Source: Chionoecetes opilio (lineage: Eukaryota; Arthropoda; Malacostraca; Decapoda; Majidae). Taken from it: a stretch of 64,000 bases of DNA. A program made the position numbers and the translations under genes. Below, piece after piece: positions 10,212 through 21,517 of this stretch. The notes under the pieces were generated by a model that searched no databases, had not been told where the DNA came from, and was given only the letters and a program-made list of their open reading frames with translations. Positions within the stretch are counted from its first letter, which is position 1, and each line of letters starts with the position of its first letter. The stretch is taken from assembly GCA_016584305.1 (NCBI GenBank), contig JACEEZ010025355.1, positions 128,501 through 192,500 on the forward strand, read 5' to 3'.

Positions 10212-12267
10212 AGTAATCGTCCAGACCATTTCATCATTCCTGATTTAATGCAATCAAATCATAGCCATTAATGAGTATATCAACAATACGTTGTCACTTT
10301 TTGTATCCAGTCAGCCGTTTTTAAATAATCCGCAATCAAAATCTGAAAATTCCCCGAGTTCTCAAAACACTCTCAAGGTTTGCAGACGCTCAGGCTCAGG
10401 CTCGGTGACGTAGCGAAAGGGAGGCTCCTCTTCCCGCGCTGATCAGACACAGAGATAAATATAGTACTTGAAGATATTTGGGTGTTTCTGATAGATTTTT
10501 TTTGCTATATGCCACATGCATGCATCCCTTATAGGTGCAGCAAGACAGCTGTGCCTTTCGAGAAAAGTTTGCACACGGAAAGGAGTGGCGTGTATACACA
10601 CCTATAGTGTGTTGGGGCGAGCAGTTGTGTTGAGAAACGGTGTGTAGTGAGGGTACACAGCGGGTGAAAGACTGGGTGAGAGTGTGCAGCGCGACTAGTC
10701 GCCTACCCAGTGTGTGGGTTGGGACGACGAGTGTGAGGTGAGCCTGTGTACATGGTTATGCTGGACAAGGGCGGCGCCTCCCGTAAGATAGTGACTCAGT
10801 TGTGGAGTGGGCGTGCCCTGTGGTGAGAGACCCTGTGGTGGTGTGGCTGTCACACTTTCTGCCTTCCCGCCCGCATATTTTCCAACTCTATGCTGTAGTT
10901 AATGCTAGTACAGGGAGGTCCCGAAGATACGAGCAGGTAGGTTCCACCTGGCATACTCGTAAAGCGAAATCTCGTATAACGAAACACATAACTAATGGTA
11001 AAATATAGGTTTGGTTCCAGGACCCCATCAATTAGAAAAAAGAAGAAAAAAAAAAGACATGTTTTTCAAGCTAAAATAAACTATAGCAAACACAACAAAC
11101 ACACAGCGTCTATATTACCCACACTGTACTACCTATTCTGTAGAAAAAGCATTCTGAAAGAGAAAATAGCACACAAAATAACATAACTGCACATTAACTA
11201 AACATAAAACATGCATAACAAGCAAAAAAGACTTTGCAATGTATGGGACGCCACGTTATACAAGAAAAGGTAGTGTAGTGGTTCCAAGGTTTGGTCCGCA
11301 CACCTGCTAATTACCCCTACAGGTCAGGCCGCGCCATATGCTTAATTATCCTTCAGGTCACGCCTTGCTAGGGGTGACCTGACTGCTGTCCCAAGGTTGG
11401 GGCCGCACACCTGCTAATTACACCTAAATGTCCGGCCGCACCATATGCTTAATTACCCTTCAGGTCACAACTTGCTAGGGGTGACCTCACTGGGGTCAAC
11501 CAAATCCCCCTTTGTTCAGCCTGGGAGTGGTAGGGCGCGGATTTTGAACTTGATAATTTTACACACCCCAGTTTGAATGTCGTATCATTGGATTTTCGAT
11601 CTCGTATATTGAAAATAGACCCTAATTTACACATCTCGTATCATCGGATTATCGTATACCGAATGCTCGTATAACGGGACCTCCCTGTATGTGGTTTCCG
11701 AGTAATGACGTTTGACTGTAGCTCCAAAACTAACCATAGGATTTTCTCGAAAGTAACTTCATTGTGATTCCCACACACACATGGTTTAACCTTTTTTACC
11801 AATCCATGTTTGGAGAAGTGCCAGGTCCTCCTGCTAAAACCTCGGGCTCTGCTAACACCTTTTTTTTTCATCCACCTCGTACTGGGGCTCAAACATATAG
11901 GATCCCATGACAATCTGAGGTTCGTTTTCCCCATAGTATATGCGACCAGCGTAATTTCTTTCGGTTTGTCAGATTGAGCATCGTACTCTAGATCTGTCAC
12001 AGCGCAGATTCACTGACAAACCCGAAGTACAATCGCTATCATAACATTTGCCGACAGGTGTCAGACGAGTGTCTGCGGGCGTCCCTGTTCTGACGTCCAC
12101 ATACAGTCGTAGCCCTGTTGGAGGGAAGATTTTTTTTTCCGCGCATTTTTTTAACACAAGTAGTGTTTTTTATGGAAATAAGGCCTGGAAATAAATTATT
12201 TTTGGTGGATTAGGTGTTTTGAATTTTCAACATAATTAGGCAAAAAAAAAAGGTCTGGACGATTACT
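10212..12267. mobile_element. piggyBac-like (TTAA) non-autonomous element
   Basis: TIR AGTAATCGTCCAGACC at both ends, with TTAA duplicated (10208-10211, 12268-12271). The empty site has a single TTAA at 7531-7534 in the inverted paralogue. A Tigger is nested at 10911-11687. A broken minus-strand frame near 11830-12000 matches the intact 58-residue ORF at 41832-42008. No DDD transposase, and the TIR is not the canonical CCC start, so 'piggyBac-like' rests on the TTAA signature. Confidence 0.85.
10911..11687. mobile_element. Tigger-like non-autonomous element (Tigger-E)
   Basis: Starts CAGGGAGGTCCCGAAGATAC, ends ACGGGACCTCCCTG, TA on both sides (10909-10910, 11688-11689). The empty TA is at 41658-41659 in the second piggyBac-like copy. 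At 777 bp this is a near-minimal member of the family. Confidence 0.92.
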
Positions 12268-13117
12268 TTAAGGGGTTTTTAATGTATCGATAGTAAGATA
12301 TATAAATAAGGAGCCTGTTTGCTAGTTATTTTGGTGGAGAAGGTGTGTATGTGGGTTGAAATAGTGAATATTTGTGATATGGAGGGCCCCACGGCAAGAA
12401 TTTCTCCGTCACTGACTGGGCCCCCCCAGCAGTCACCTCATCATTCATCTATAAATCACCCTTATTTAAGGTGGGCACACGGGTGCTACATTGATTTAGA
12501 TAATGACACGTATATATAACATCTCACCATAATCACTAAGTTGTATAATAACGAGTAATAAGACGTTTAATCCTGCCCAAACCTACCATGGCGGAGCTGG
12601 CGGCTCCGCCCGCCGCCTCTCAAAAGTTATGAGTAAAAACCCGCCGTTATCCGCCTCACCTGTGCCTTCCTGAAGAAGACAGTCAGCTCCCACGCCTGTG
12701 ATAGCACCATAGGATATCACCAGGGATCATAGGATTCCTCAAGGGGTTCTCGCTCCCCTACTAAATATTACCAAAGACATCTCCCTCGGTGGTGATAATT
12801 ATATCCACCTCACGGTAGGGCTGGGCGAGAACCGGTTCTGGAACCGGTTCTGACGGTTCCGCCACGACTGGCTGGGAACCGGTTCCGCCTTAACGGTTCC
12901 TCAGTAATCTACAATATATGACTTGACGGTAGCTATCAGTGGCGTACCCAGAAATTTGAAAAGTGGGGGGCCAAACAAAACAAAACGTCGTTTTACAAAA
13001 GTCGTGTTTTCACGGAAAAAAGACGAAGAAATTAAATATTTTTTTTGTGGATTAGGTATTTTGAATGAACATTCAACATATCCCCGGGCGGAGCGAAGAT
13101 AGATGGGTGGTCTTTTT

Positions 13118-13205
13118 TAAAACCCAAGCCCCTGTCCACCTAGCAGTGAATGGGTACCGGGTTTTAACCTGAAGGTTTGTGACCCCCCTCCCGGGGTGGT
13201 GGCTT
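13118..13205 (+). repeat. SINE-like fragment
   Basis: Contains AACCCAAGCCCCTGTCCACC, then AGCAGTGAAT-GGTAC and CTCCCGGGGTG. The same ~90-bp order appears at 17189-17280. I associate this motif with a SINE common in decapods, from memory; no promoter boxes are intact here. Confidence 0.45.
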
Positions 13206-13264
13206 CGGCCAACACTAATTGCTGCAGCGGTAGATCACTACGGCTCTAAGGAATTATCCTCTAA

Positions 13265-14527
13265 AGCTCCCTTCACACATTCCATAATCGAACCACGATA
13301 GCGCCACCAATTTGATTATTGACGCTATCGTGAAATTTGACCACGATAAATGCAGACCACGATAGCCTCACAACAATTAATGTCACGCTGCCTGTACGTA
13401 TGTGTCATGACGGTCGTAAGATGGTCACGATGGAGTCATGACAGCTGTAATTAAAAGACTACGTCACGAATGGAAAATCAACGGTCTTTTTGTCGTCACG
13501 ATAGAGCTACGATAACCACGACTGTGTCATGACGGTACTATGAGAACGTATCACGATAGCGTCAAGAGCGTTACACGTGGGTGTGTGTTGCCATGGTTAT
13601 GGAGAAGGAAGGGGGGTAGAGTTGAAGGTGGGAGAAACAGGGGTGGGTACGTGTTGGTGATGGAGAATGGGGGGAAATGGGGAAGGGGGTGTTGGTGGGG
13701 AAACGGGGGGAGGGGGGTTGGGGAAGGAGAAGGCGTTGTGGTGTTGGTGGGGATGTGAGTGGTTACAAGGGGGTGGGTGGCATCTCCACGTGGTCATGGG
13801 AGTAAGGGGTAGGAAGTAGGGGGAGGGTGGCATCTCCAGTGGTTAGGGAGTAGGAAGTAGGGGGAGGGTGGTGTCACCACGTGGTGATGGACTAGGGGGT
13901 AGGGAGTCAGGGGAGGGTGGAGGTGAATGAGAAAGGGGGGAGAAGACGGAAGGGGGTGCAAAAAAGGGGGGGAAGGTAGGGATGAAAGTGCGCGTAACGG
14001 TTTCTTATCGTCACGTTAGACATATGCCCGTATTCGTAGTCACATACCATCATTGTACGTGGTCATTGTTCACTTTTTGTCTTGTCCTAATTAAATCAAT
14101 ATGTCATGCCAGCTCTGTTGTGATTGCAATCGGAGTACTGTATGATTGCTCTAGTACTTTCCATGGCAGCTACAAGATCAAGTGAATAATTTTGACTGAG
14201 TAGAAATGGAACAAAATCATAGCAATTACCACGATCAATCATGGCATGTGACTACGAATACGAGCAATAAGACGATCACGGTAGTGTCACGAAGCTGCTA
14301 CATAGATAACGATAGCGTCACGATACTTACGACAGCGCTGCGTTGGGTACAAACATCGGGGAGCCTCCCGATTTTTTAGTGCACGCACTAACTTTTCGTG
14401 GCCTCGGCCGAGCGTGTCACGAGCATCACGATCGGTCACGATGGACCCATAACCAGGACCATGATGGCGCTGCGCATTGCATTGTTGGCGCGTTCGTGGT
14501 TCCATTATGGAATGTGTGAAGGGGGCT
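13265..14527. mobile_element. PIF/Harbinger-like non-autonomous element, copy 1
   Basis: TIR AGCTCCCTTCACACATTCCA / TGGAATGTGTGAAGGGGGCT, flanked by a 3-bp TAA duplication (13262-13264, 14528-14530), as in PIF/Harbinger. Both subterminal regions are packed with short inverted motifs such as CACGATAGCGTCACGATAG. A G-rich block occupies 13597-13970. Copy 2 is at 48250-49275. Confidence 0.85.
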
Positions 14528-14817
14528 TAAACAAACAAACAAACATACTTATGCAAAGAAATAATGAGTCTGGACGAATACTGGAGGAACAGGTTCCCAT
14601 GATTCCGAGAGCCTTTGGAACCGGAACCGGCGGTTCCAAAAATAACGGTTCCTGCCCAGCCCTACCTCACGGGCTTCATCCTGCTGCTGCTGCTGCTGAA
14701 GGCCGCGCTGCCAGACGTGGATGAGCCCCTTGCTTGTATTTCATCTCTTTACTCATATATATGAATAATATACATCCAAATGCAATCATATGTCTACATT
14801 CACCTATAAAAAAGATA

Positions 14818-15180
14818 GGTTATAATGGACGAGAGTTTCACGTTCCTTTTCAGAGACACCAACCATTTTTTTCATGGCCTACAATAGGTGCTTGTTCTAA
14901 TGGTGCTAGTTTTATTTTGCGCAAAAAAAAAAAAAAAAAAAAAAAAGTATACTTTGAGGTTAAGGCTAGGTTAGGTTTCATTAAAACCTTTAAGGTTAGC
15001 TTAGGTTTAATTAAAACAAGGTTAGATTAGGTTTCATTTTTTTTTTTTTTTATTATTATTTTTTTTTTTTTGGTTTGTGCAAAATAAAACAAGCACCATT
15101 AGAACAAGCACCTATTGTAGGCCAAGAAAAAATAGTTGGTGTCTCTGAAAACGAACGTGAAACTCTCGTCCATTATTACC
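14818..15180. mobile_element. Foldback MITE with 8-bp duplication
   Basis: Arms of about 110 bp (14818-14926 and 15067-15180) are inverted repeats starting GGTTATAATGGACGAGAG and GGTAATAATGGACGAGAG. The 8-bp duplication is AAAAGATA (14810-14817, 15181-15188), and the empty site lies near 5825. The centre is a TTAGGTT-rich stretch between A and T tracts. GG termini with an 8-bp TSD could be hAT or Merlin. Confidence 0.85.
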
Positions 15181-15969
15181 AAAAGATATTTCATAGCATA
15201 TGGCGTATTTTGTGACTAAATTACAAAGCAGAATTATACTTATTTAAGCTCCGCCCACTTATTTTCTACTCTTTTGAGTGCACTGATTATTTGATGATAC
15301 ACTCTCTCGAGTAAAATTATACTTTTCTTGGGAAAAATATACTCTTTTGGGTGTGGGTGGTCCTTTCAAGAGCCTGGCCAATCAGATCGCGCGCATGAGA
15401 AAATCTTATCAGACCTCCTCCCGTAAATGTTTCTGTTTTCCTTTAATTCTCATCCTATTCAACATTCATAACATGCACACGACATGCAAAGGATACTGTA
15501 TTTAATTAGGAGTAGGTTCAACACGTTGATCGGATATAATTATACATCAACTCTTAACTCCTTCACTGCTGATATCAAATTCATAGGCCTACCCCCCTGT
15601 GCGGCAGGTTTAATTAAAATATAAAGTAATTACTTATCATACTTAAAGGGCCTAAATGAATAGGGTCCTCATTCCATACCAGAAAATCTATGTTTGGTCT
15701 TGGTGGAGACTACCACCTAAGTGAGGAGTTGCGTCAGAGTGCAGCAACAGGGCCGTGACCGTGCTGCCAGGCGCACAATGAAACCACTAACTACTCAATA
15801 TAATACAGCATATTTTGATACATAAATGCTTCATTCATTCATGCTTCTGTTTTATATCCATCAAGAATATGTTGAATATCTTTACTATTTAGCCTCGCCA
15901 TTGAAGTGGAGGCGCGGCAGCGTCAACACGTCGTACTGTGCCGCTTGACCTTATTAGTCACACTAACTC

Positions 15970-16641
15970 CAGTAATGCCAACCCCCAAAATTTCTTCGCC
16001 CTACACAGACAATGAAAACGCCCTACATTACCCTTCATCGCCCTACGGCTCCAGATGAAAATCGACATTTGTCAATATAACAAGGTTTCCATAACCTTTG
16101 TATCATAAATTATAATAACATACAACAGTGCAACGCATGCTTTTCTTTATACGGATATTTTTGTAATGACACACCGGTAAAATATAGCTTATTGCAGCGT
16201 ACCGTACCACTCAATGATACGCAACGATGATTATGATACGAAATGCATCAAGTGGATATCCACCTTCAACAGTTCCACATAGAATGGCAGCACGCTCCCG
16301 TCATCTAGCTAGACCAGTCATATCCCTGTTCATACTTACAGCCACACCAGCGGCCCAGCAGCTGATGCAATAAATCAGCTGCCAGTCACTCATTAATTAT
16401 ATATATATCATTTAACCCGATTTTCCAGGGGGTAATAGAAAATGTTAATTGATTAAAAACTACAATTTTTTTTCTGCTTAAATGTTTTATATTTTGCTGC
16501 AAAGTAAATGTCAAACACAAAATTCAAAATCGCCCTACGTTTAGCTCAGTTTCTGTAAAATCGCCCTACGGCCCTACAAGCCATGATATGATGCTGAAAC
16601 GCCCTACGCGTAGGGCGATCGCCCTACGGTTGGCAACACTG
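15970..16641. mobile_element. hAT non-autonomous element, CAGTGTTGCCAAC ends
   Basis: Ends CAGTAATGCCAACC and GGTTGGCAACACTG with a perfect 8-bp duplication ACTAACTC (15962-15969, 16642-16649). CGCCCTAC occurs three times near the left end and five times near the right, in direct and inverted form. That is the usual arrangement of hAT subterminal transposase sites. No ORF. Confidence 0.93.
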
Positions 16642-17188
16642 ACTAACTCACTCTAGCAGAAAAAGAGGTTCTATTATATCCCAACACTTGACACTGTTGC
16701 CATACAAGCCTATCACAGCGAATATTTACCCACAACATCATTGAGCGCGGAGTTTAAATACAGAAACCCTATATGTACCAGCCGCAGTGAACCCTTAGAT
16801 AGCTGAGAGACCGTATTTGTACCAGCCGCAGTGAAGGGGTTAACAGGTAATAACTCACAAATATTAAAATTCTTCAGCGACATCTGGGAACAATTTTTCC
16901 AATCCTGCGAATCTTTCAATGCGTCCGAACCTTTGTTAAGACTTGTGGCACGCACGATAAAACTTGTAATTTGGCCATAATACACTAAAATAATAAACAA
17001 TCTCTTTAGTAATAGTTATACAATAAACCCTTCATGCTCGCGGGGGTTAGGGAACACACACACCCGCGAGTATCGTAAATCCGCGAGCATGACATTAGTT
17101 ACCCCTCCCGCCCCGAAAATAGGCTTACGGTATAAAGAAAATGGATTTTGTTGCTTGAATGATAATGATACAGTTGGGCTGTTTCCTT

Positions 17189-17285
17189 AAAACCCAAGCC
17201 CCTGTCCACCCAGCAGTGAATAGGTACTGGGTGTTAGCCGGGGGTTTGTAACCCGCCTCCCGGGGTGCTGGCTTCCCCTAACACT
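17189..17285 (+). repeat. SINE-like fragment
   Basis: Same order of motifs as 13118-13205 (AACCCAAGCCCCTGTCCACC ... CTCCCGGGGTG). An inverted pair AGCTCTCTAGG / AGAGAGAGCT follows at about 17300-17330. Confidence 0.45.
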
Positions 17286-17558
17286 ATAAGCACTAGCAGA
17301 CAGCTCTCTAGGGGTAGTCTGAGAGAGAGCTGTCTGATTACAGTGGAGATCCATCTCAGCTGCGTCGATAACTGACGAAATTTTTCAAACATCAAACATC
17401 ACATCAGGGAGTGCCGATAAAAAAGGCCAGACTACCTACAACTGAACTGAACACTGTCATCATCAGCAACAACCCATAACAGCTGACTGAGGCCGCGACA
17501 CACGTGTAGCCGCTGCCAGGGTTACATCACACCCCTATTCCTCCCCACCACCACCACC

Positions 17559-17634
17559 ATGGCTAGGCCTATGGCTGAGCCCATAAGGAGGAGGAAGTGG
17601 ACGCTGAACCCCCGTGGATCGCTGTGGGCCAACA
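17559..17634 (+). pseudogene. Captured first exon resembling PINX1
   Basis: The ATG at 17559 follows a C-rich leader and encodes 25 residues including RRRKWTLNPRGSLWAN, then meets a splice donor (A|GTGAGG at 17635). PINX1, the nucleolar telomerase-inhibitor and ribosome-assembly G-patch protein, begins with a conserved Met-Leu-Ala-Glu, basic cluster, Lys-Trp, Pro and Trp-(Ala/Ser)-Asn/Asp pattern just before its G-patch. The G-patch itself is absent. The fragment lies inside a pogo-like element, so it reads as a transduplicated host exon, not a working gene. Identification is by pattern memory. Confidence 0.55.
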
Positions 17635-19254
17635 GTGAGGGTGTGTTAGGGTGTGTTGTGTTGGGGTGGCTGGCACAAAGCTATGCCTCGCACCACGGCC
17701 AGATTGTGCACCACACCAGCTTGCTCCAGTGCTCCTCCCTGTGTTTTAGGGTGATTGGGTTGCCACTGCTTAAATGTTCACTATTGTGTCTGGTCTGGTG
17801 GTGGCTTGAGGAAGTTGAGGTGTGCACGCAGCGCTCAGCCCACCAGTGTGTGGCTACCGTGGTCCGTAGATAACACTAGTCGCCAGTCACTCGCCACTGC
17901 ACTAATGTCGCCAGGCGCCATATATTGCGAATTTTAGCATCACTACAGACTTTTATGTGCCACTGAAGAGGCATGCACAGTAGTTTTTATGAAAAATACT
18001 TTTCGTATTTTAAAATTATATTTAATTACCTGTATTTATTATTATTTATCCCAAGAGTTGAAAACCCGTGAGTAATCAAATCCGCGAGCCTGAAACCCGC
18101 GAGCATGAAGGGTTTATTGTAATTACTTTAAAAATGCAATGTAACATTTGTCATAACTTACACAGGAATGTCACCCAAAAAATGTACATAATGGATATAC
18201 GAACACCTCCAGAGAGGCGAGGTGAGGTGTTGACAGCCTGGCCACATATTCCCCATGCGTTCGCCGATTTCGGCAGCTGGCTGTATCGGCAGCTTTCGGC
18301 AGCTACGCATGGCTGTAGCTCCGAAACTAACCACAGGATTTTCTTGAAAATAACCTCATTGTGATTCCCACACAAAGTTACCTTGCCAGTACTCAATCTA
18401 TCCCTTACCTAATTTAACCTAACCTAACCTAACCATCTGCACGGAGGCGGGTCTGATGGCGCTGAGGGAATTCGAACGACGGAAGGTCACCAGCGAGGAC
18501 TTCAAGAAATCCAAGGAGAACGTGTTGTACAGAATGACGTACAGAAGTTAAAAAGGAGATAAAAGCATGACAAAAAGGATATTAAGAGAAGAATAAATGC
18601 TGGTAGTGTGAGAAGACGAACCCTTGTGTTAAATGGGAGGATATAGCAAGAGAGAGAGAGAGAGAGAGAAGGGGGTAAGGTGTGAATGAGGACAGGAAGA
18701 TGTGAGAATGACGTGCATGGACAGGTGCAAATGGCATGGTAATTAAAATTAAATTGACTCTTTTAATGGAGACTTCTATCATGGTCATCCCTATTGAAGG
18801 ATTTCCAAGGAACAGGTGACTAATAAAGCCAGTTCACATAAAACAGTGATACCAATATAACATCAGGAACATATATAATAATCTTATAACTCCCCATTGT
18901 GTTGTGAGAGCGAGGTCTGTCTGGCTCTCCCAGTGAATGTACGATACATTTTCCTTCGGCTCCGTCTGTAGAAGCGTTTGGCAGCGCTACAATCGTATTT
19001 TGTGATGGCAAGCAGGGGCGGAGCTTAAATAAGTATAATTATACTTCCAAGAGGACGCACAAAATACGCCTATATCAAGCAATAATGAGCATGCCTGGAG
19101 ACTTCCGACCTCTGCTAATACCGGTCTTGAGCAGTCGTTGGCCAGTGTGCACGTTTACGACCAAACCTACGACTTTTCCGCGCTGTGGGTTCCGTCGTAG
19201 GACTTCCGACCAAAAAATGGTCTTAAAGTGTTTTGTGGCTTCCCTCCCAGGGCG

Positions 19255-19500
19255 AGGATTGATTGATTTAATGCCTAAAAGGTGAATGTGCCAGACATCA
19301 GGGGTCATATGGCACTCCCCCCAGGACGAGGAGTTGAGAGTGTAGCACTACACTTTGGGAGTGGAAGCGTGGACACTGCAGCAGAAAGTGTTCAATAGTC
19401 TCCGGAACATTCATGCACCAAGGGCAGTGGGGGTCAGGGGACAGACGGAGGCGATGCAGGTGAGCCGTGAGCGTTGTGTGCCCTGTCCGACTGGCCGTGC
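19255..19500 (-). pseudogene. LINE 3' end with CCHC-like knuckle
   Basis: On minus the sequence encodes, in shifting frames, a C-P-x-V/C ... E-T-(I/V)-E-H-F type motif. This closes the last ORF of RNase-H-bearing Jockey/I-like LINEs. A clearer relative is at 58571-58900. Frameshifts and stops show it is dead. Confidence 0.5.
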
Positions 19501-20164
19501 ACTGTGCAGTGATGTAAACAAACCTCCCCTGTAAACGCGTACACTCACGCTTACTAATCTCTTTTTTGAGGGCTGGGAAAGTGATTGATGGTATTCATCT
19601 GTCAGACTATGTCCTCCAGATGTTGAACTCTGGATCTATTCTTCGTTACATTGAAAAATGTAAGGAAAAAGGGAATATAGATCCATAAAACATACCGCGG
19701 CACAAATGGAAGGACATCACGACTCTGCTTGGCGGCGATCTGCCAGGCTTATTACTCCAGTGATATATACCACTACCTTGCGAGCTTGAAAAGTATATTT
19801 AATCACTCTACCCATGTCTACAATTCTTAAGGACTAGTCAATTAACACTGCAGTTTAATACACTGCTTAAGCACTGCAAACATAGTAATAATAATGAGCT
19901 GCAGCTACTACTGTGTGTGTGAGAGGAACGGTGATTGTGGTGTGCGGGAGCGGAGGCCGGCGGAGAGAGCCTCACCCAGTCGCTTACACAATCAGTGAGT
20001 ACTGAGGGTGGCGCGGTGCTTATACCCCGATTGATGATGATATTTATTTAGTTAACGCTAATTTATGCATGGTGCTAATTCATTTATCAGAAAACGAAAT
20101 ATATCAATGGAAAGCTAATCTAATTTCGCTTCTACTAATGCAGCCCATTAACTCTTATAAAATT

Positions 20165-20270
20165 CCTGCCTGCGTCACCACGAGCGAGGGCCAACCATTA
20201 CAGCCCTCGAGTACAAGGCCTACCCACCCCTGGAGGTCACTGCCAAACGGCACTATAGGCACAAAAAAAA
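20165..20270 (+). repeat. SINE body, plus strand
   Basis: Matches the reverse complement of 4215-4340: blocks around GGGCCAACCATTACAGCCCTCGA and CCCACCCCTGGAG, then an A-rich tail at 20261-20293. Confidence 0.6.
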
Positions 20271-20712
20271 AGAAAAAAAAAAAAAAAAAAAAACGTGAAG
20301 GAAGCAGCGTGAGACTCGGGGAGATAATGCGCGAAAGTCGGGATGGTAAGAATTTAGGACTCAGCGCGAAACTCGAGTATCGTGAAACTCGCATAGCGTG
20401 AAACTCGGGAGGGTACCATAGTTTGGAATCAGTGCCACTTAATGAACATTTATAATGAGCAACATTAGGCACTCCCAAAACGAGTTTTAGCAGCTGCTTG
20501 ATCACTGTGGAGGATTCCTGCACTGAAGTGTTCAACACAACCTCAGTGCAGGTCTGCTACAAGGATCTAGGGCTGCAATCTGTAGATGATGAACTCTCAC
20601 AGACATTCAAAGGTGTGTCTGAGAATGTAACTGCTACTGACCTGTAATATGTTACAATTATCAAGGACCTATGAGCTGATTCTCTTTGCGGCTTGAAGAA
20701 AAAAAGTACATA

Positions 20713-20843
20713 CAGGGAGGTCCCGAAGATACGAGCAGTTGGGTTCCACCTGGCATACTCGTAAAGCGAAATCTCGTATAACGAAACACATAACTAATGG
20801 TAAAATATAGGTTTGGTTCCAGGACCCCATCAATTAAAAAAAG

Positions 20844-20887
<44 letters not shown>

Positions 20888-21517
20888 CATGTTTTTGAAG
20901 CTAAAATAAACTATAGCAAACACAACAAACACACATCGTCTATATTACCCACACTGTACTACCTATTCTGTAGAAAAAGCATTCTGAAAGAGAAAATAGC
21001 ACACAAAATAACATAACTGCACATTAATTAAACATAAAACATGCATAACAAGCTAAAAAGACGTCGTAATGTAGGGGACGCTACGTGATACAAGAGAAGG
21101 TAGTGTAGCGGTCCCAAGGTTGGGGCCTCACACCTGCTAATTACCCCTAAAGGTCAGGCCGGGCCATATGCTTAATTACCCTTCAGGTCACGCCTTGCTA
21201 GGGGTGACCTGACTGCAGTCCCAAAGTTGGAGCCCCACACCTGGCTAATTACCCCTAAATGTCAGGCAGCTCCATATGCTTAATTACCCTTCAGGTCACG
21301 GCTTGCTAGGGGTGACCTCACTGGGGTCAACCAAATCCCCCTTGTCCAGACAGGGTGTGGTATGGCGCGCATTTTGAACTTGATAATTTTACTCACCCCA
21401 GTTTGAATGTCGTATCATTGGAATTTCTATCTCGTATATTGAAAATAGACCCTAATTTACACATCTCGTATCATCGGATTCTCGTATACCGAATGCTCGT
21501 ATAACGGGACCTCCCTG
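20713..21517. mobile_element. Tigger-like non-autonomous element (Tigger-D)
   Basis: Starts CAGGGAGGTCCCGAAGATAC, ends ACGGGACCTCCCTG, TA flanks (20711-20712, 21518-21519). It sits 3' of the zinc-finger ORF of unit A. Units B (about 29690) and D (about 56640) are uninterrupted. Unit C has a Tigger within 4 bp of this spot but reversed. Confidence 0.9.

Larger units (their letters stand above)
12816..14664. mobile_element. hAT non-autonomous element, TAGGGCTGGGC ends
   Basis: TIR TAGGGCTGGGC / GCCCAGCCCTA with a perfect 8-bp duplication CCTCACGG (12808-12815, 14665-14672). The empty site is single-copy at 6982-6989 (minus) in Tigger-B. Subterminal GAACCGGTTC motifs repeat at the left, with GGAACCGG at the right. 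A PIF/Harbinger-like element (13265-14527) occupies most of the interior. No transposase remains. Confidence 0.95.
17031..18119. mobile_element. Pogo-like element carrying a host exon
   Basis: TIR CAATAAACCCTTCATGCTCG / CGAGCATGAAGGGTTTATTG with TA on both sides (17029-17030, 18120-18121). Subterminal CCGCGAG motifs recur on both sides. The interior has a SINE-like fragment (17189-17280), then a 5' UTR-like stretch and a PINX1-like first exon (17559-17634). No transposase. Confidence 0.85.
15202..19070. mobile_element. 3.9-kb TIR element, superfamily unassigned
   Basis: Left GGCGTATTTTGTG... and right ...CACAAAATACGCC are part of imperfect ~55-bp TIRs that share TATACTTATTTAAGCTCCGC further in. 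The insertion site is uninterrupted in segment R near 5810. The flanks give at most TAT as a duplication. A hAT (15970-16641) and a pogo-like element (17031-18119) are nested. No transposase was found in the remaining ~2.1 kb. Confidence 0.75.
9196..19155 (-). other. Segment R, second copy, fragmented by five insertions
   Basis: Pieces at 9196-9228, about 10062-10211, 12272-12815, 14673-14817, 15189-15201 and 19071-19155 sum to about 970 bp. In reverse order they equal the ~980 bp of segment R in Tigger-B (5735-7712 minus T2). Between the pieces lie the elements at 9229, 10212, 12816, 14818 and 15202. This accounting gives the empty sites used to define those insertions. Confidence 0.75.
8216..20418. 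mobile_element. 12.2-kb composite pogo/Tigger-like insertion (Tigger-C)
   Basis: Left end CAGTACCCTCCCGAGTTTCG; right end, read inward, TGGTACCCTCCCGAGTTTCA; flanked by TA (8214-8215, 20419-20420). Unit D (about 56345) and unit C (about 33108) are uninterrupted there. Subterminal GAAACTCG motifs repeat at the right end. The interior holds a pogo transposase fragment, segment R, and nested piggyBac-like, Tigger, hAT, Harbinger and other elements that account for most of the length. It may be one element swollen by later insertions rather than a single 12-kb mobile unit. Confidence 0.75.
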
